Source: Albidovulum denitrificans
Lineage (GTDB): Bacteria > Pseudomonadota > Alphaproteobacteria > Rhodobacterales > Rhodobacteraceae
NCBI RefSeq assembly: GCF_002973535.1
Contig: NZ_PVEP01000001.1
Span: forward strand, 186,001-250,000
Direction of reading: 5' to 3'
DNA: 64,000 nt
Part shown: positions 34,701 through 41,340 of the stretch, one piece after another
Position numbering within the stretch: position 1 is the first letter of the stretch
Layout of the letters: every line of letters starts with the position of its first letter
The notes under the pieces: generated by a model
What the model was told of the DNA's origin: nothing
The model's database searches: none
What the model saw: the letters and a program-made list of their open reading frames with translations, nothing else
Program-made: the position numbers and the translations under genes

Positions 34701-36643
34701 ATCCAGTCACCGGTCTCGGGGTCGACGGAACCGGGGCGCTTCTTGCCGCGCGTCGCCGCGTTCATCTCCGCCAGCGACAGCACGGGTTCCCATTGCCCGT
34801 CGGGCAGCTTGCGGGTGCCGTCTTCCAGCACGTCATGGACACGCCACAGCTCCCACATCCCTTGGGCGAAATGCGGGTAGAGGTGGCAGTGAAAGATCGA
34901 ATCCCCCACCGTGCGGTTGCGGTTGCCGGAACCGAGTGTCTCGAACCAGCCGGGCGCGCCGCCGTTGCCCTTGTGATAGACCTCCATCCCGCCCTGATAG
35001 ATGTCGTAGCTGAACCCCTGCTGCGGCGCGACCGTCTGACTGTCGAGATAGGCGCCGCGCCCGCCGTCATTGCCCGCGAACCACTGATGGGCATGCAGGT
35101 GGAAGACATGGGTTTCCTTCGGTCCGGCATGGAAATTGCGGAACACGATCGGGTCGTTCAGGTAGGAATGGTGGACGTTCGAGGGATCGTCGCTGAACTG
35201 CTCAAGCAACGCCGGGTCGCCATTGGCCCAGGAGGTGAGGAAGAATTCCTCATAAAGACACTCGGCGCAATTGGCCGCCGGGCCGATGCCCTTGCGGTTG
35301 GCCAGAAGCATGTCGCCCATGCCGCTGGCCCCGTAATTGATCGCAAAGCCGTCGCGGACCCCGGCAAGCTGGCCCTCGCCAAAGGCGCCAAGCTCTTCGA
35401 AGGCGCGGGGGTAGAAGGTCTTCAACTCATCATGCAGGAAGACCGAGAATTCGCGAAAGCTCTTTTCAGGCGCGTCGGGCAGGTAGACCACGGCGTTGAG
35501 GTCGGAATGGACGATCTCATGCGTGTCGCCACCGACCTCGCGCAGCATGTTCAGGACCGGCACGCCGTTTTTCGTCGTCTCATAAGGCGCGATGCCGGAA
35601 AGCGTTTCGGCCACGCGCGCATGATCGCTGAGGTCGTCGCCGTCTTTCGGCGTGAATACCGCGTCGAAGGCCGCGCGGCTGACCTGGCTGCGATACCAGC
35701 GGCTGTCCTTGCGTTCGGCCATGACCGCGCCGAAAAGCCCGTGCGTGATCGACCCGCCATCCCCTTCGCCCCCGGCGGGCGCGCCGGTTGAGGCCATGAA
35801 ATACGGCCCCTCGCGTTCGACCATGTAAAAGCAATCGACCGAGGCGCCGGGCGGGATCGCGCCCAGCCCCTTGCAGGCATCGGGCGCCTCGGCCATCTGA
35901 TTGTTGACAATGGCAAAGGCGGTCAGGCCCTGGATCGCCATGTTCGCGCCGCGCGATGTCGGCCAGTCCGGCCCGTCATCCTTGCCGCCGGGGATCGGGG
36001 CCGGGCGATAGCCCTCGGGTCCGCAGGCGACCTCATGGTGATCGCTCTGCGTGTTGTCGCCCGAGGAGACCCAGTTGCGGATCTGATGGAAGAAGCTGCC
36101 GTAGCCGCCATCCGATTGCGGCGCATCGCAGAAATCGCGGGAGAAATCGGGCGCGGCTTCCTCGCCTGGTTCGGGCTTTTGCAAGGGCCGCAGCAGGTTT
36201 GTCAGCCGCACATGCAGCACATCGCCCGCGTTCGCCCGCAGCGTCAGCGGCCGGGGCCGCTTGCAATCCTTCAGCCGCACCTCGCCGGGGGTAAGGCCCT
36301 TGCCAAAGCCCTCGGTCCCGTCAAGATCGTCGCAGCCATCGGCATCCAGCGCGCCCACTTTCACGTCCACGCCGACCACGTCGCGCCGCAGCGCATAGAT
36401 CATGCCGAAGGGGTTGAAGCTGCCGAAGCGGTTGTAGACCAGCATCTGGTCCATCGCGACGATATCGGCGCAGACCGTGCGCCCGAAGCGTTTCTGTTCA
36501 TCCGGCAGGAGATCGTTCAGTACCTCATGCGTCGGGCCACAACTCATGGGCGTATCGCTGACGGCGGCTGGCCCCGCCTGCGCCATGGAGTTTCCGGCGA
36601 TGATGACGAAAGACAACAGGAAAACGGCCCGGAAAAACAGCAT
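28721..36643 (-). CDS. Giant secreted multicopper-oxidase-like protein (2640 residues)
   Basis: The largest gene in the window. It starts with a Sec leader (MLFFRAVFLLSFVIIAGNSMAQA), and GGAGGG lies 7 bases before the ATG. Copper motifs are clear: His512-x2-His515-x-His517-x-His519-Gln-Trp, then His585-Cys586-His587-x3-His591-x4-Met596, the exact T1/T3 pattern of multicopper oxidases. Further on come His1104-Ile-His1106 (GQHIHLVKF), His1236-Asp-His1238 with His1247, His1476-His1477 and His1574. A C-terminal cupredoxin-like segment has His2542, His2545 and Cys2595. The HCH motif precedes the HxH pairs, the reverse of laccases. Size and motif order recall MnxG/McoA-type manganese oxidases, but homology cannot be proved here. 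It is the first gene of a four-gene overlapping operon with a Sco chaperone and a cytochrome c. The substrate is unknown. Confidence 0.82.
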   Translation of the reverse strand: MLFFRAVFLLSFVIIAGNSMAQAGPAAVSDTPMSCGPTHEVLNDLLPDEQKRFGRTVCADIVAMDQMLVYNRFGSFNPFGMIYALRRDVVGVDVKVGALDADGCDDLDGTEGFGKGLTPGEVRLKDCKRPRPLTLRANAGDVLHVRLTNLLRPLQKPEPGEEAAPDFSRDFCDAPQSDGGYGSFFHQIRNWVSSGDNTQSDHHEVACGPEGYRPAPIPGGKDDGPDWPTSRGANMAIQGLTAFAIVNNQMAEAPDACKGLGAIPPGASVDCFYMVEREGPYFMASTGAPAGGEGDGGSITHGLFGAVMAERKDSRWYRSQVSRAAFDAVFTPKDGDDLSDHARVAETLSGIAPYETTKNGVPVLNMLREVGGDTHEIVHSDLNAVVYLPDAPEKSFREFSVFLHDELKTFYPRAFEELGAFGEGQLAGVRDGFAINYGASGMGDMLLANRKGIGPAANCAECLYEEFFLTSWANGDPALLEQFSDDPSNVHHSYLNDPIVFRNFHAGPKETHVFHLHAHQWFAGNDGGRGAYLDSQTVAPQQGFSYDIYQGGMEVYHKGNGGAPGWFETLGSGNRNRTVGDSIFHCHLYPHFAQGMWELWRVHDVLEDGTRKLPDGQWEPVLSLAEMNAATRGKKRPGSVDPETGDWIEPGAGLKRRNLGTPVPAIVPVPGHAWPVLPGYAAKKTLGADGKLAAAATPAANTAIAADETPTADFKPFPGYPFYIAGKPGHRPPQAPMDIARALTDGKTKVTADYLDGGLPRHVMGDGSKRTLPFDLPEDAATRLAKDTASATLEAALNDTDLRQREALQSQVLAAALALGDMTMELEAAEIAPLPYDGNFLERAAMAFHHNGVADGTDLAIRSADGAPSHYDPHEGGYASLGGLTFAVNGAPPKPGAPFADPCGAPGSLAALIRDENGGYEWRHDGVENRKVFTDKALSVAATDAEVSNWVQFRRSAAHRKPDLYVADEDGHGQKIPRDALIEEADPFVAPATGVTVDTTTFATDPAVVGYRRYEASAVQVDMVTNRAGWHDPQARINVLTERSDTFKTGDGKISPRVSASEEPFFFRALSGECIEFRHTNELPKDLELDDFQVRTPTDTIGQHIHLVKFDVTSSDGSGNGFNYEDGTFAPDEIAARICAAKNTDSAALVTKARKPGKVLIREYADLCEQDDAGHWRVAEKYAHKIWKLPLLDGTNRDLFQTTTQRWFADPVLSNLRLDKPGEGQADRTLRTVFSHDHFGPSSIQQHGFYTALVIEPQNALICDEEKVDCTEARTDRRLVLATKKDVGARKVIVDLFPITADLPAPEKAAALREFAVSIADFATLYDPRAGITPGEFDAQMKNTDKAVIEASRKGMAMLLCEARYAGSPKDMEKFCGSDLTQDKQGRFAKAPGNVPPAWLAEGRPGDSAGHQAGFEKGLISAGITVDGKSPADHLDHHLKTYRAQAAGYEGADEQNALLASPVSPPRRPESISVDHHDPYLVNYRGEPFPIRIGTASSASTGCDLHPLDYWVGALESGVTDRCEISRQKDGAEGDMANVLLSRFHKDPVVPILNAFDGDTIQFRLIQGAQEVQHTFNVEGYSWPRNIDQAFPSMMRLHDNVTPRDTLLGACYNSPGSFSGLRMARAGRPDEYGTWAKKDHTAFPVNSDAYLFWRDMERQIADCINTDGRIAAQEIGISEHFEFRSAFFYDTNISGVAAFRMSSTARREPLPPVGSETAIETLRARIAALNAYGLSDTPYHFGSQDALWNGAWGLVRIRDAAERLKKRDTLVTRAEALLAEIEAACSADAPACTLPGDLLQRYLDLTEPDIETLLGNRTADAPLAYDVPLALGADEEPRDTIQQPTRIHTLASYTAAPAARNASRAMDRRLSASPFAFAAPWADPAAEPDGTLVARCAPDAPRVHAAIAAVETGVVFPGGTAYSDGLRDIDGLFFALLDPRRVISDDPAKVSETDLYAAPGAELWKNIPRSRVIDAIRDTYAQPEPLVVNVKAGDCVRLTIINALTSHGDGQRPGLTDHPGDAMMPGITSINTDPAWDGDTKPGHGVPVSVTMIEGTRDIRPSARLAVTLPLPVVTKQESYGRPFGQNPVAALDGVPEGATMLSLRDGAAPAQIEQIEFYAGLAFGQRKATAAAAGSLLLSGNVPPTLLHLPAFATAGGTTETLGDFAARVQAERLQLGKDLQAEVDKAGTLRTGLAQPGEVEKARSALAPVLDQLRPGDPALPGADDLIALDRSLTEVLKTRALTPAQTAQVLKAVEPQRAQLDRTDLEATAKAAALGLDASYKPYAFGALPIKSFGDVIGHPTHGLIGAVTVAPQHAELSEERVQRLPLGPASCDALVLGPDGQPIARASRIEDYLGTARGQLRSQGPRAWQGLAQNCASFALVPRATSDSARKSVPIAQTLMTVKAPFGAPARDHKLRQITLFWQDGLNHRDANSANVWKTPAPEKIVADCMICDDSYDFGEKGVSYQSEPFDIRLRNWQGNRAGIERHYNFNDTEFGATDTPGDTSTSFFRLAGGESALWPASPMPVLRALAGEELVIHVVHPGGRARQRSFVTVGLDYDDLFPGFGFPRGALLAPGKAVTAAMSKPLEAGCYLFFDGPTQIRAGGVWGLIDVVAPEALDGAALADAKVSSCVRGLP

Positions 36644-36709
36644 GACGCCCTCCGATAAAACAACCTGCGCTTGAAAACCGTCCGCGCTTCAGAATGCCCT
36701 GAGGGTAAC

Positions 36710-36740
36710 AAAAAACGCCCGCCCTGTCTTGCGGGCGGGG
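36710..36740 (-). terminator. Rho-independent terminator downstream of chpT
   Basis: On the minus strand a CGCCCGC/GCGGGCG stem (about 36715-36737) is followed by a TTTTTT run (36715-36710). It lies about 105 bases after the chpT stop and upstream of the oxidase operon, separating the two units. Confidence 0.8.
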
Positions 36741-36843
36741 TCAGGGCCTAGCGGTTTGAATTTAGGCGGATTTCGCAAAGTCAAGCGTAAAACGCCTGAT
36801 TCGTTTCCATTCCGGCACCAACCAAGGGGGCGTTGGCCCGCGC

Positions 36844-37431
36844 CTAAAAGCGTATCGTGACGCTGCCGTCCGTCTGCCGCAGGTCGATGCCGCCCGGACC
36901 CGCCTCAACCGGCAAAAGCGCGAATTGCAGCTGGGCGGGGGTTATGGCGGGGTCTGGCGCGGGGGCGGTGAGGTTGGACCAAAGCGCTGCATCCACCGCC
37001 AGCCGCGCGCCGTCGGCCCGCGCCTCCCACACCGCGCCGGCGGCCGTCACCGTGACCGTGCCGCCGAAGGGCAGGGCGGTTTCCAGGCATTGCAGCGCAA
37101 GAAAGGCCAGCTTCGCCCGCTTGCGCGACACCGGCCCGGCGATCCGCCAGTCGATCGCCACGCGCCCGCCATCCGCCATGCCGGTCAGGATCGACCGGAT
37201 CTCCGCCTCTGCCACCTCGCCCGCCGCCGCGCCATAGGCGATACGGAAGAACCGGATGCGGGCGTTTGCGTTGGCCACGCTGTCCGCGATCAGCGCCAGT
37301 TCCGGCCCGCCGCCCGCGCCCGACATCGACAAAAGCTCTACCCCGTTGCCGATCGCGCCCAGCGGGCTGATAAGGTCATGGCAGATGCGAGAGCCGATCA
37401 GGGCGGCGAAATCGGGTAGTCTATCGGACAT
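36844..37431 (-). CDS. chpT: Histidine phosphotransferase ChpT
   Basis: A 195-residue protein with the DHp-like helix LIGSRICHDLISPLGAIGNG; His18 is the phosphate-carrying residue. The rest is a degenerate ATPase-like domain without ATP-binding boxes, as in ChpT. In alphaproteobacteria ChpT relays phosphate from CckA to CtrA and CpdR; in Rhodobacteraceae this controls motility and gene-transfer agents. CckA and CtrA are not in the window. It is divergent from a DUF3553 gene with 26 bases between the starts. Confidence 0.92.
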   Translation of the reverse strand: MSDRLPDFAALIGSRICHDLISPLGAIGNGVELLSMSGAGGGPELALIADSVANANARIRFFRIAYGAAAGEVAEAEIRSILTGMADGGRVAIDWRIAGPVSRKRAKLAFLALQCLETALPFGGTVTVTAAGAVWEARADGARLAVDAALWSNLTAPAPDPAITPAQLQFALLPVEAGPGGIDLRQTDGSVTIRF

Positions 37432-37457
37432 GGACGATCCTTCGGACGGAGAGCAAG

Positions 37458-37637
37458 ATGATCGAGATCCTCGAACCCGGCATGCTGGTGCGCCATCCCG
37501 AGCATGAGGACTGGGGCCTCGGGCAGGTACAGTCGCGCGTCGGTCGTAAAGTAACCGTTAACTTTGAACATGCGGGCAAGGTGGTCATCGACGGAACCCA
37601 TGTCTCCCTTCGGCTGGTTTTCGGGCCGGAGGGATGA
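37458..37637 (+). CDS. DUF3553 small protein
   Basis: A 59-residue protein starting MIEILEPGMLVRHPEHEDWG, with GGAGAGCAAG before the ATG. The pattern PGMxVRHPxxxDWGLGQVQS followed by KVTVNFEHAGKVVI is that of DUF3553, a short beta-barrel-like domain similar to the CarD/UvrD C-terminal tail fold. Its gene commonly sits divergent from chpT in this order. Function unknown; nucleic-acid or polymerase binding is a guess from the fold. Confidence 0.85.
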   Translation: MIEILEPGMLVRHPEHEDWGLGQVQSRVGRKVTVNFEHAGKVVIDGTHVSLRLVFGPEG

Positions 37638-37769
37638 CCGCCGGTTGCGCCGGGCGACCCTAGCACAGCCCAAGGGTGCGTCAATGCACGGGTCCGGCCA
37701 GTTGCATTGCATCCTTACCGCCCGTAAAACCCCTAACTGATCGCCATAGCGGCAGAAACCGGACCAGCC

Positions 37770-38555
37770 GTGACAGCCGAAACCTCGCCCTTCCAGACCC
37801 GCCTTGCCGAGACCGAGCAGGATCTTCTGGCGGCCCAGCGGCTGCGCTACCGCGTCTTTGTCGAGGAACTGGGCGGCGACGGGCCGCTTGTCGATCACGA
37901 CCGGCGGCTGGAACGCGACGCCTTTGACGACGTCAACGAACACCTGATCCTTGTGGACACCCGGCGCGACATGGCCGGGCTTGACTATGTCATCGGCGCC
38001 TACCGGCTGCTGCGCTCTGACCAGGCGGCACGGTTCGGGCGTTTCTACTGCGATTCGGAATACGACCTGACGGCGCTGCGCCGGTCCGGGCGGCGGCTCC
38101 TGGAGCTTGGCCGCTCCTGCGTCGAGGCGGATCATCGTGGCGGGTCGGGCATGTTCCTTTTGTGGAACGCGCTGGCCGATTACGTCCTTCTGCACGGGGT
38201 CGAAGTGCTGTTCGGCGTGGCGAGTTTCCACGGCACCGACATCGCGCCCTTGAAGATGCCGCTTTCCTGGCTGCATCACCGCCACCTCGCGCCCGAGGCG
38301 CTGCGCGTGCGGGCGCTGCCACAGGCGTTTCAGCGCATGGACCTTATCGCCGAGGCGGAGCTTGACCAGCGCGCCGCGATGCTGGCGATGCCCGCGCTTA
38401 TCAAGGCCTATCTGCGCCTTGGCGGTTTCGTGGGTGAAGGCGCCTTTATCGACAGCGATTTCAACACCACCGATGTCTGCCTGCTGATGGACACGACCGC
38501 GATGAGCAGCCGCCACAAGGGCTTTTACACCCGCAAGCACGGGGCGCGGGTGTGA
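37770..38555 (+). CDS. olsB: L-ornithine N-alpha-acyltransferase (lyso-ornithine lipid synthesis)
   Basis: A 261-residue GNAT-like enzyme that transfers a 3-hydroxyacyl group from ACP to ornithine. The start RLAETEQDLLAAQRLRYRVF and the ELGRSCVEADHRGG motif are typical of OlsB; FNTTDVCLLMD closes the family core. The start is GTG at 37770 without a strong ribosome site. It is followed by olsA with overlapping stop and start (GTGA), so the two steps of ornithine-lipid synthesis are coupled. Confidence 0.92.
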   Translation: MTAETSPFQTRLAETEQDLLAAQRLRYRVFVEELGGDGPLVDHDRRLERDAFDDVNEHLILVDTRRDMAGLDYVIGAYRLLRSDQAARFGRFYCDSEYDLTALRRSGRRLLELGRSCVEADHRGGSGMFLLWNALADYVLLHGVEVLFGVASFHGTDIAPLKMPLSWLHHRHLAPEALRVRALPQAFQRMDLIAEAELDQRAAMLAMPALIKAYLRLGGFVGEGAFIDSDFNTTDVCLLMDTTAMSSRHKGFYTRKHGARV

Positions 38556-39403
38556 CGCGATGGCATAAGACCGACGCGCCCGAGGCGGTGCGGATCGGGG
38601 TGACGGGCTGGCTGATGGTGGCGCTGCGCCTGCCGGTGATCGGGGTGATCTGCTATGGCGGGCTGCTGCTTCTGCTGGCGCTGCGGCTGGTGGAATACCC
38701 GCTTTATCGCCGTGCGCGGCCCTTCACGCCACACATCACCACTGCCGTTTGCCGCGCCTGCCTTTCGGTTCTGGGCCTGCGCCATACCGTCTCGGGCCAT
38801 CCGATGCGGGGGCAGGGTGCGGTGGTGGCGAACCACAGTTCCTGGCTCGACATCTTCGTGCTGAACGCCTGCCAGACGGTTTACTTCGTCTCCAAGGCCG
38901 AGGTCGCGCGCTGGCCCGGCATCGGCTGGCTGGCGCGGGCGACCGGGACGGTCTTCATCGCGCGCGATCCGAAACAGGCGAAGGTGCAACGGGTGGAGTT
39001 CGAGGATCGGCTTCGCGCGGGCCACAGGCTGCTTTTCTTCCCGGAGGGGACGTCGACCGATGGGCTTGGTGTTCTGCCTTTCAAATCAACGCTTTTCGCG
39101 GCGTTCTTCGTAGATAACCTTAGGAATGGGATGCGGATTCAGCCGGTCTCTGTCCTCTACCGCGCGCCGCGCGGCCGGTCACGCCGGTTCTATGGCTGGT
39201 GGGGCGATATGGCCTTCGCGCCGCATTTCCTGACCATCCTCGCGCAAGGTCGGCAAGGCGCGGTCGAGGTGGTGTTCCACGATCCCGTCGAAGTGGCGGC
39301 GTTCACCGACCGCAAGGCGCTGGCGCTTTATTGCGAGGAAACCGTGCGCGCGGAACTGCGCGACGGGCAGGGCGATGATTACTGGGCGCTGGAAGACCGC
39401 TAA
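38552..39403 (+). CDS. olsA: Lyso-ornithine lipid O-acyltransferase (PlsC family)
   Basis: A 283-residue membrane-associated acyltransferase. His95-x4-Asp100 in NHSSWLD is the catalytic motif and FPEGTSTDG the acyl-acceptor motif of PlsC-like enzymes. One or two helices lie near residues 15-50. Its position directly after olsB points to acylation of lyso-ornithine lipid, although some OlsA proteins also acylate lysophosphatidate. Its TAA stop overlaps the TAG stop of the convergent thiE-like gene within CTAA. Confidence 0.9.
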   Translation: MTRWHKTDAPEAVRIGVTGWLMVALRLPVIGVICYGGLLLLLALRLVEYPLYRRARPFTPHITTAVCRACLSVLGLRHTVSGHPMRGQGAVVANHSSWLDIFVLNACQTVYFVSKAEVARWPGIGWLARATGTVFIARDPKQAKVQRVEFEDRLRAGHRLLFFPEGTSTDGLGVLPFKSTLFAAFFVDNLRNGMRIQPVSVLYRAPRGRSRRFYGWWGDMAFAPHFLTILAQGRQGAVEVVFHDPVEVAAFTDRKALALYCEETVRAELRDGQGDDYWALEDR

Positions 39404-40020
39404 CCCAACGGCGCGATGAGCTTTTTCAGCGCCGCGACCGGGTCCTCCGCCGACCAGATTTCCCCCCCGATGCCGAAGAAATCGGTGATCGCGGCATAGT
39501 CCATCACCAGCGCATCCGTCAGCCCGCCCTCGGCCACCACCGGCACCTCGATCATCTCCGACCACCAGGCGAAAAGGTCGCGGTCGGCGGGCAGGGCGGA
39601 GCCGAGCGCCAAGGCCCCGACCGGCCCGAAGGCGACGTAATCCGCCCCCGCCTCGCCCGCGTTCATGCCGTCATGGCGCGAAGTGCCGCAAAAGGCGCCG
39701 ACGATGGCATCCGGCCCCAGCACCTTGCGCGCGTCACGGACCGATTTGGCGCCGCCCGGCAGGTGAACGCCGTCAAGCCCGTGGCGTTCGGCAAGGCCGA
39801 CATGGGCCTCGATCACCACCGCGACATCGCGTTCATGCGCCACGGCGCGCAAGCCATCGGCGGCGCGGCCCAGCGCGTCCTCGTCCGACCCCGCCAGCGC
39901 AAGGCGGATGCAGGCGATCTCTGCCGCGTCAAGGACCGCGCCGAGGAGGTCGGGAAAGACCGCCATATCCGGCGCGGGCGGCGTGATCAGGTAAAGCTGC
40001 GGGCGGTCTTCGGCGGCCAT
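39400..40020 (-). CDS. Thiamine phosphate synthase-like protein (ThiE/TenI fold)
   Basis: A 206-residue TIM-barrel protein beginning RPQLYLITPPAP. The family blocks are degenerate: GLDGVHLPGGAKSVRDARK replaces the usual G-x-HLG-x-x-D block, and DYVAFGPVG replaces the D-Y-x-G-x-GP block. The pyrophosphate-binding residues are therefore only partly kept. It could be a true ThiE, a TenI-like paralogue or a neofunctionalised relative; no other thiamine gene is near. It converges on olsA. Confidence 0.75.
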   Translation of the reverse strand: MAAEDRPQLYLITPPAPDMAVFPDLLGAVLDAAEIACIRLALAGSDEDALGRAADGLRAVAHERDVAVVIEAHVGLAERHGLDGVHLPGGAKSVRDARKVLGPDAIVGAFCGTSRHDGMNAGEAGADYVAFGPVGALALGSALPADRDLFAWWSEMIEVPVVAEGGLTDALVMDYAAITDFFGIGGEIWSAEDPVAALKKLIAPLG

Positions 40021-40070
40021 CGGCGACTCCTTCAGGGTTGCGGTGCCTTACCCGAGATTTCGGCGCTTGG

Positions 40071-40397
40071 CTACTTCGGCGGCAGGCCCCGCACATGGGC
40101 CAGCGCCAGCGCCATCAACCGGCCCCGCGCCGCGTCGTCGGCCATCGCCTCGGGCGGCAAACCGACCATGCCGCCCATGACCCGCGCGCCCATGCGGATC
40201 TCCTCCGCCCCCGGCAGAGAAAGCGCCGCCGCGCGGTCCGCCTTGGCCACCCGAAACATCCCGCCGCCGGGATAGACACCCGCGACCATGTTTCCCGCGA
40301 TCAGAAAGCAAAGCCCGCCGAACATCTTCCGTTCGCGAACCGGCTCCCCCGACAGATCGTCGCGCAGGATCTGCGCCAGCCCCTCGTCATAGGCCAT
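40071..40397 (-). CDS. TfoX N-terminal domain protein
   Basis: A 108-residue protein matching the TfoX-N fold: RKMFGGLCFLIAGNMVAGV near residues 24-42 is the family hallmark. The ATG at 40397 follows AAGGGGGG and gives the usual family length; 11 extra upstream codons have no support. Stand-alone TfoX-N proteins are common and their role is unknown; only the full-length gammaproteobacterial protein is known to control competence. Confidence 0.88.
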   Translation of the reverse strand: MAYDEGLAQILRDDLSGEPVRERKMFGGLCFLIAGNMVAGVYPGGGMFRVAKADRAAALSLPGAEEIRMGARVMGGMVGLPPEAMADDAARGRLMALALAHVRGLPPK

Positions 40398-40464
40398 CGG
40401 CCCCCCCTTGGTTGCGATAGCGGTGCGCAAAGCGTATCAGGCGCCCGAGTTTCAGGGAACGCCG

Positions 40465-41202
40465 ATGACCGACCGCCAGCCCGCCTTCATCCTCGTCCGC
40501 CCGCAGATGGGCGAAAATATCGGCGCCGCCGCCCGCGCGATGCTGAATTTCGGCCTTAGCCACATGCGCCTGATCGACCCGCGCGACGGCTGGCCCAACC
40601 CGCGCGCCGTCGCGATGGCCTCGGGCGCGGCGGGGCGGGTGCTGGACCATGCCGGGGTGTTCCAAGCCGTGCCGGAGGCGATCCACGACTGCGCCTATGT
40701 CTTCGCCACCACCGCCCGGACCCGCGACCTGACCAAGCCGGTCATGACGCCCGAACGCGCCATGGAGCATGCCCGCGCTCTGATGGCATCGGGCCAGAAG
40801 GTCGCGGTCCTCTTCGGCCCCGAACGCGCCGGGCTGGAAAATGACGACCTGTCACGCGCCAATGCGCTGATCTCGGTGCCGGTGAACCCGGATTTCCCCT
40901 CGCTGAACCTCGCCCAGGCGGTGCTGCTTTGCGCCTATGAATGGCGCCGTCAGGGCGACGACACGCCGCCCGAGGTGCTGGCCCTTGCCGGCACCGAACT
41001 GGCCACCGCCATCGAGATCGAGAAGCTGGGCGATCACTATGAAGAGCGCCTTGACGCGGCGGGCTTTTTCTTCCCCGAGACCAAGGCCGAGGGGATGAAG
41101 CTGAACCTGCGCAACCTCTGGAGCCGGATGCCGCTGACCCGCGCCGATGTCCAGGTCCTGCACGGCATCCTGCGCCAGATCCTGCGCCGCAGGCCCGACT
41201 GA
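40465..41202 (+). CDS. trmJ: tRNA (cytidine/uridine-2'-O-)-methyltransferase TrmJ
   Basis: A 245-residue SPOUT methyltransferase that 2'-O-methylates position 32 of tRNA. SPOUT knot motifs are present: ENIGAAARAMLNFG (motif 1), VLFGPERAGLENDD (motif 2) and NPDFPSLNLAQAVLL (motif 3). The C-terminal extension after about residue 165 is typical of TrmJ. The start at MTDRQPAF fits the family and has CAGGGA upstream. It is divergent from the TfoX-N gene. Confidence 0.92.
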   Translation: MTDRQPAFILVRPQMGENIGAAARAMLNFGLSHMRLIDPRDGWPNPRAVAMASGAAGRVLDHAGVFQAVPEAIHDCAYVFATTARTRDLTKPVMTPERAMEHARALMASGQKVAVLFGPERAGLENDDLSRANALISVPVNPDFPSLNLAQAVLLCAYEWRRQGDDTPPEVLALAGTELATAIEIEKLGDHYEERLDAAGFFFPETKAEGMKLNLRNLWSRMPLTRADVQVLHGILRQILRRRPD

Positions 41203-41233
41203 CGCCCCATTTCTTCGTTGTCCAAATACTCTC

Positions 41234-41264
41234 GGGGGTCCGGGGGGTGAACCCCCCGGCCGCC
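41234..41264 (+). terminator. GC-rich hairpin after trmJ
   Basis: CCGGGGGGT and the matching CCCCCCGG arm around GAA form a very stable stem about 35 bases after the trmJ stop, preceded by CTCTCGGGGGT. There is no T-run. The same style of sequence recurs after genes in Rhodobacteraceae genomes, from memory. Confidence 0.55.
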
Positions 41265-41340
41265 GCCACACACACCTCGGCCCCTTGAAGCCGGACCGCG
41301 CCCCGCCTAGTGTCCGCCGCGCGGGAACGGAGAGGGGCAG

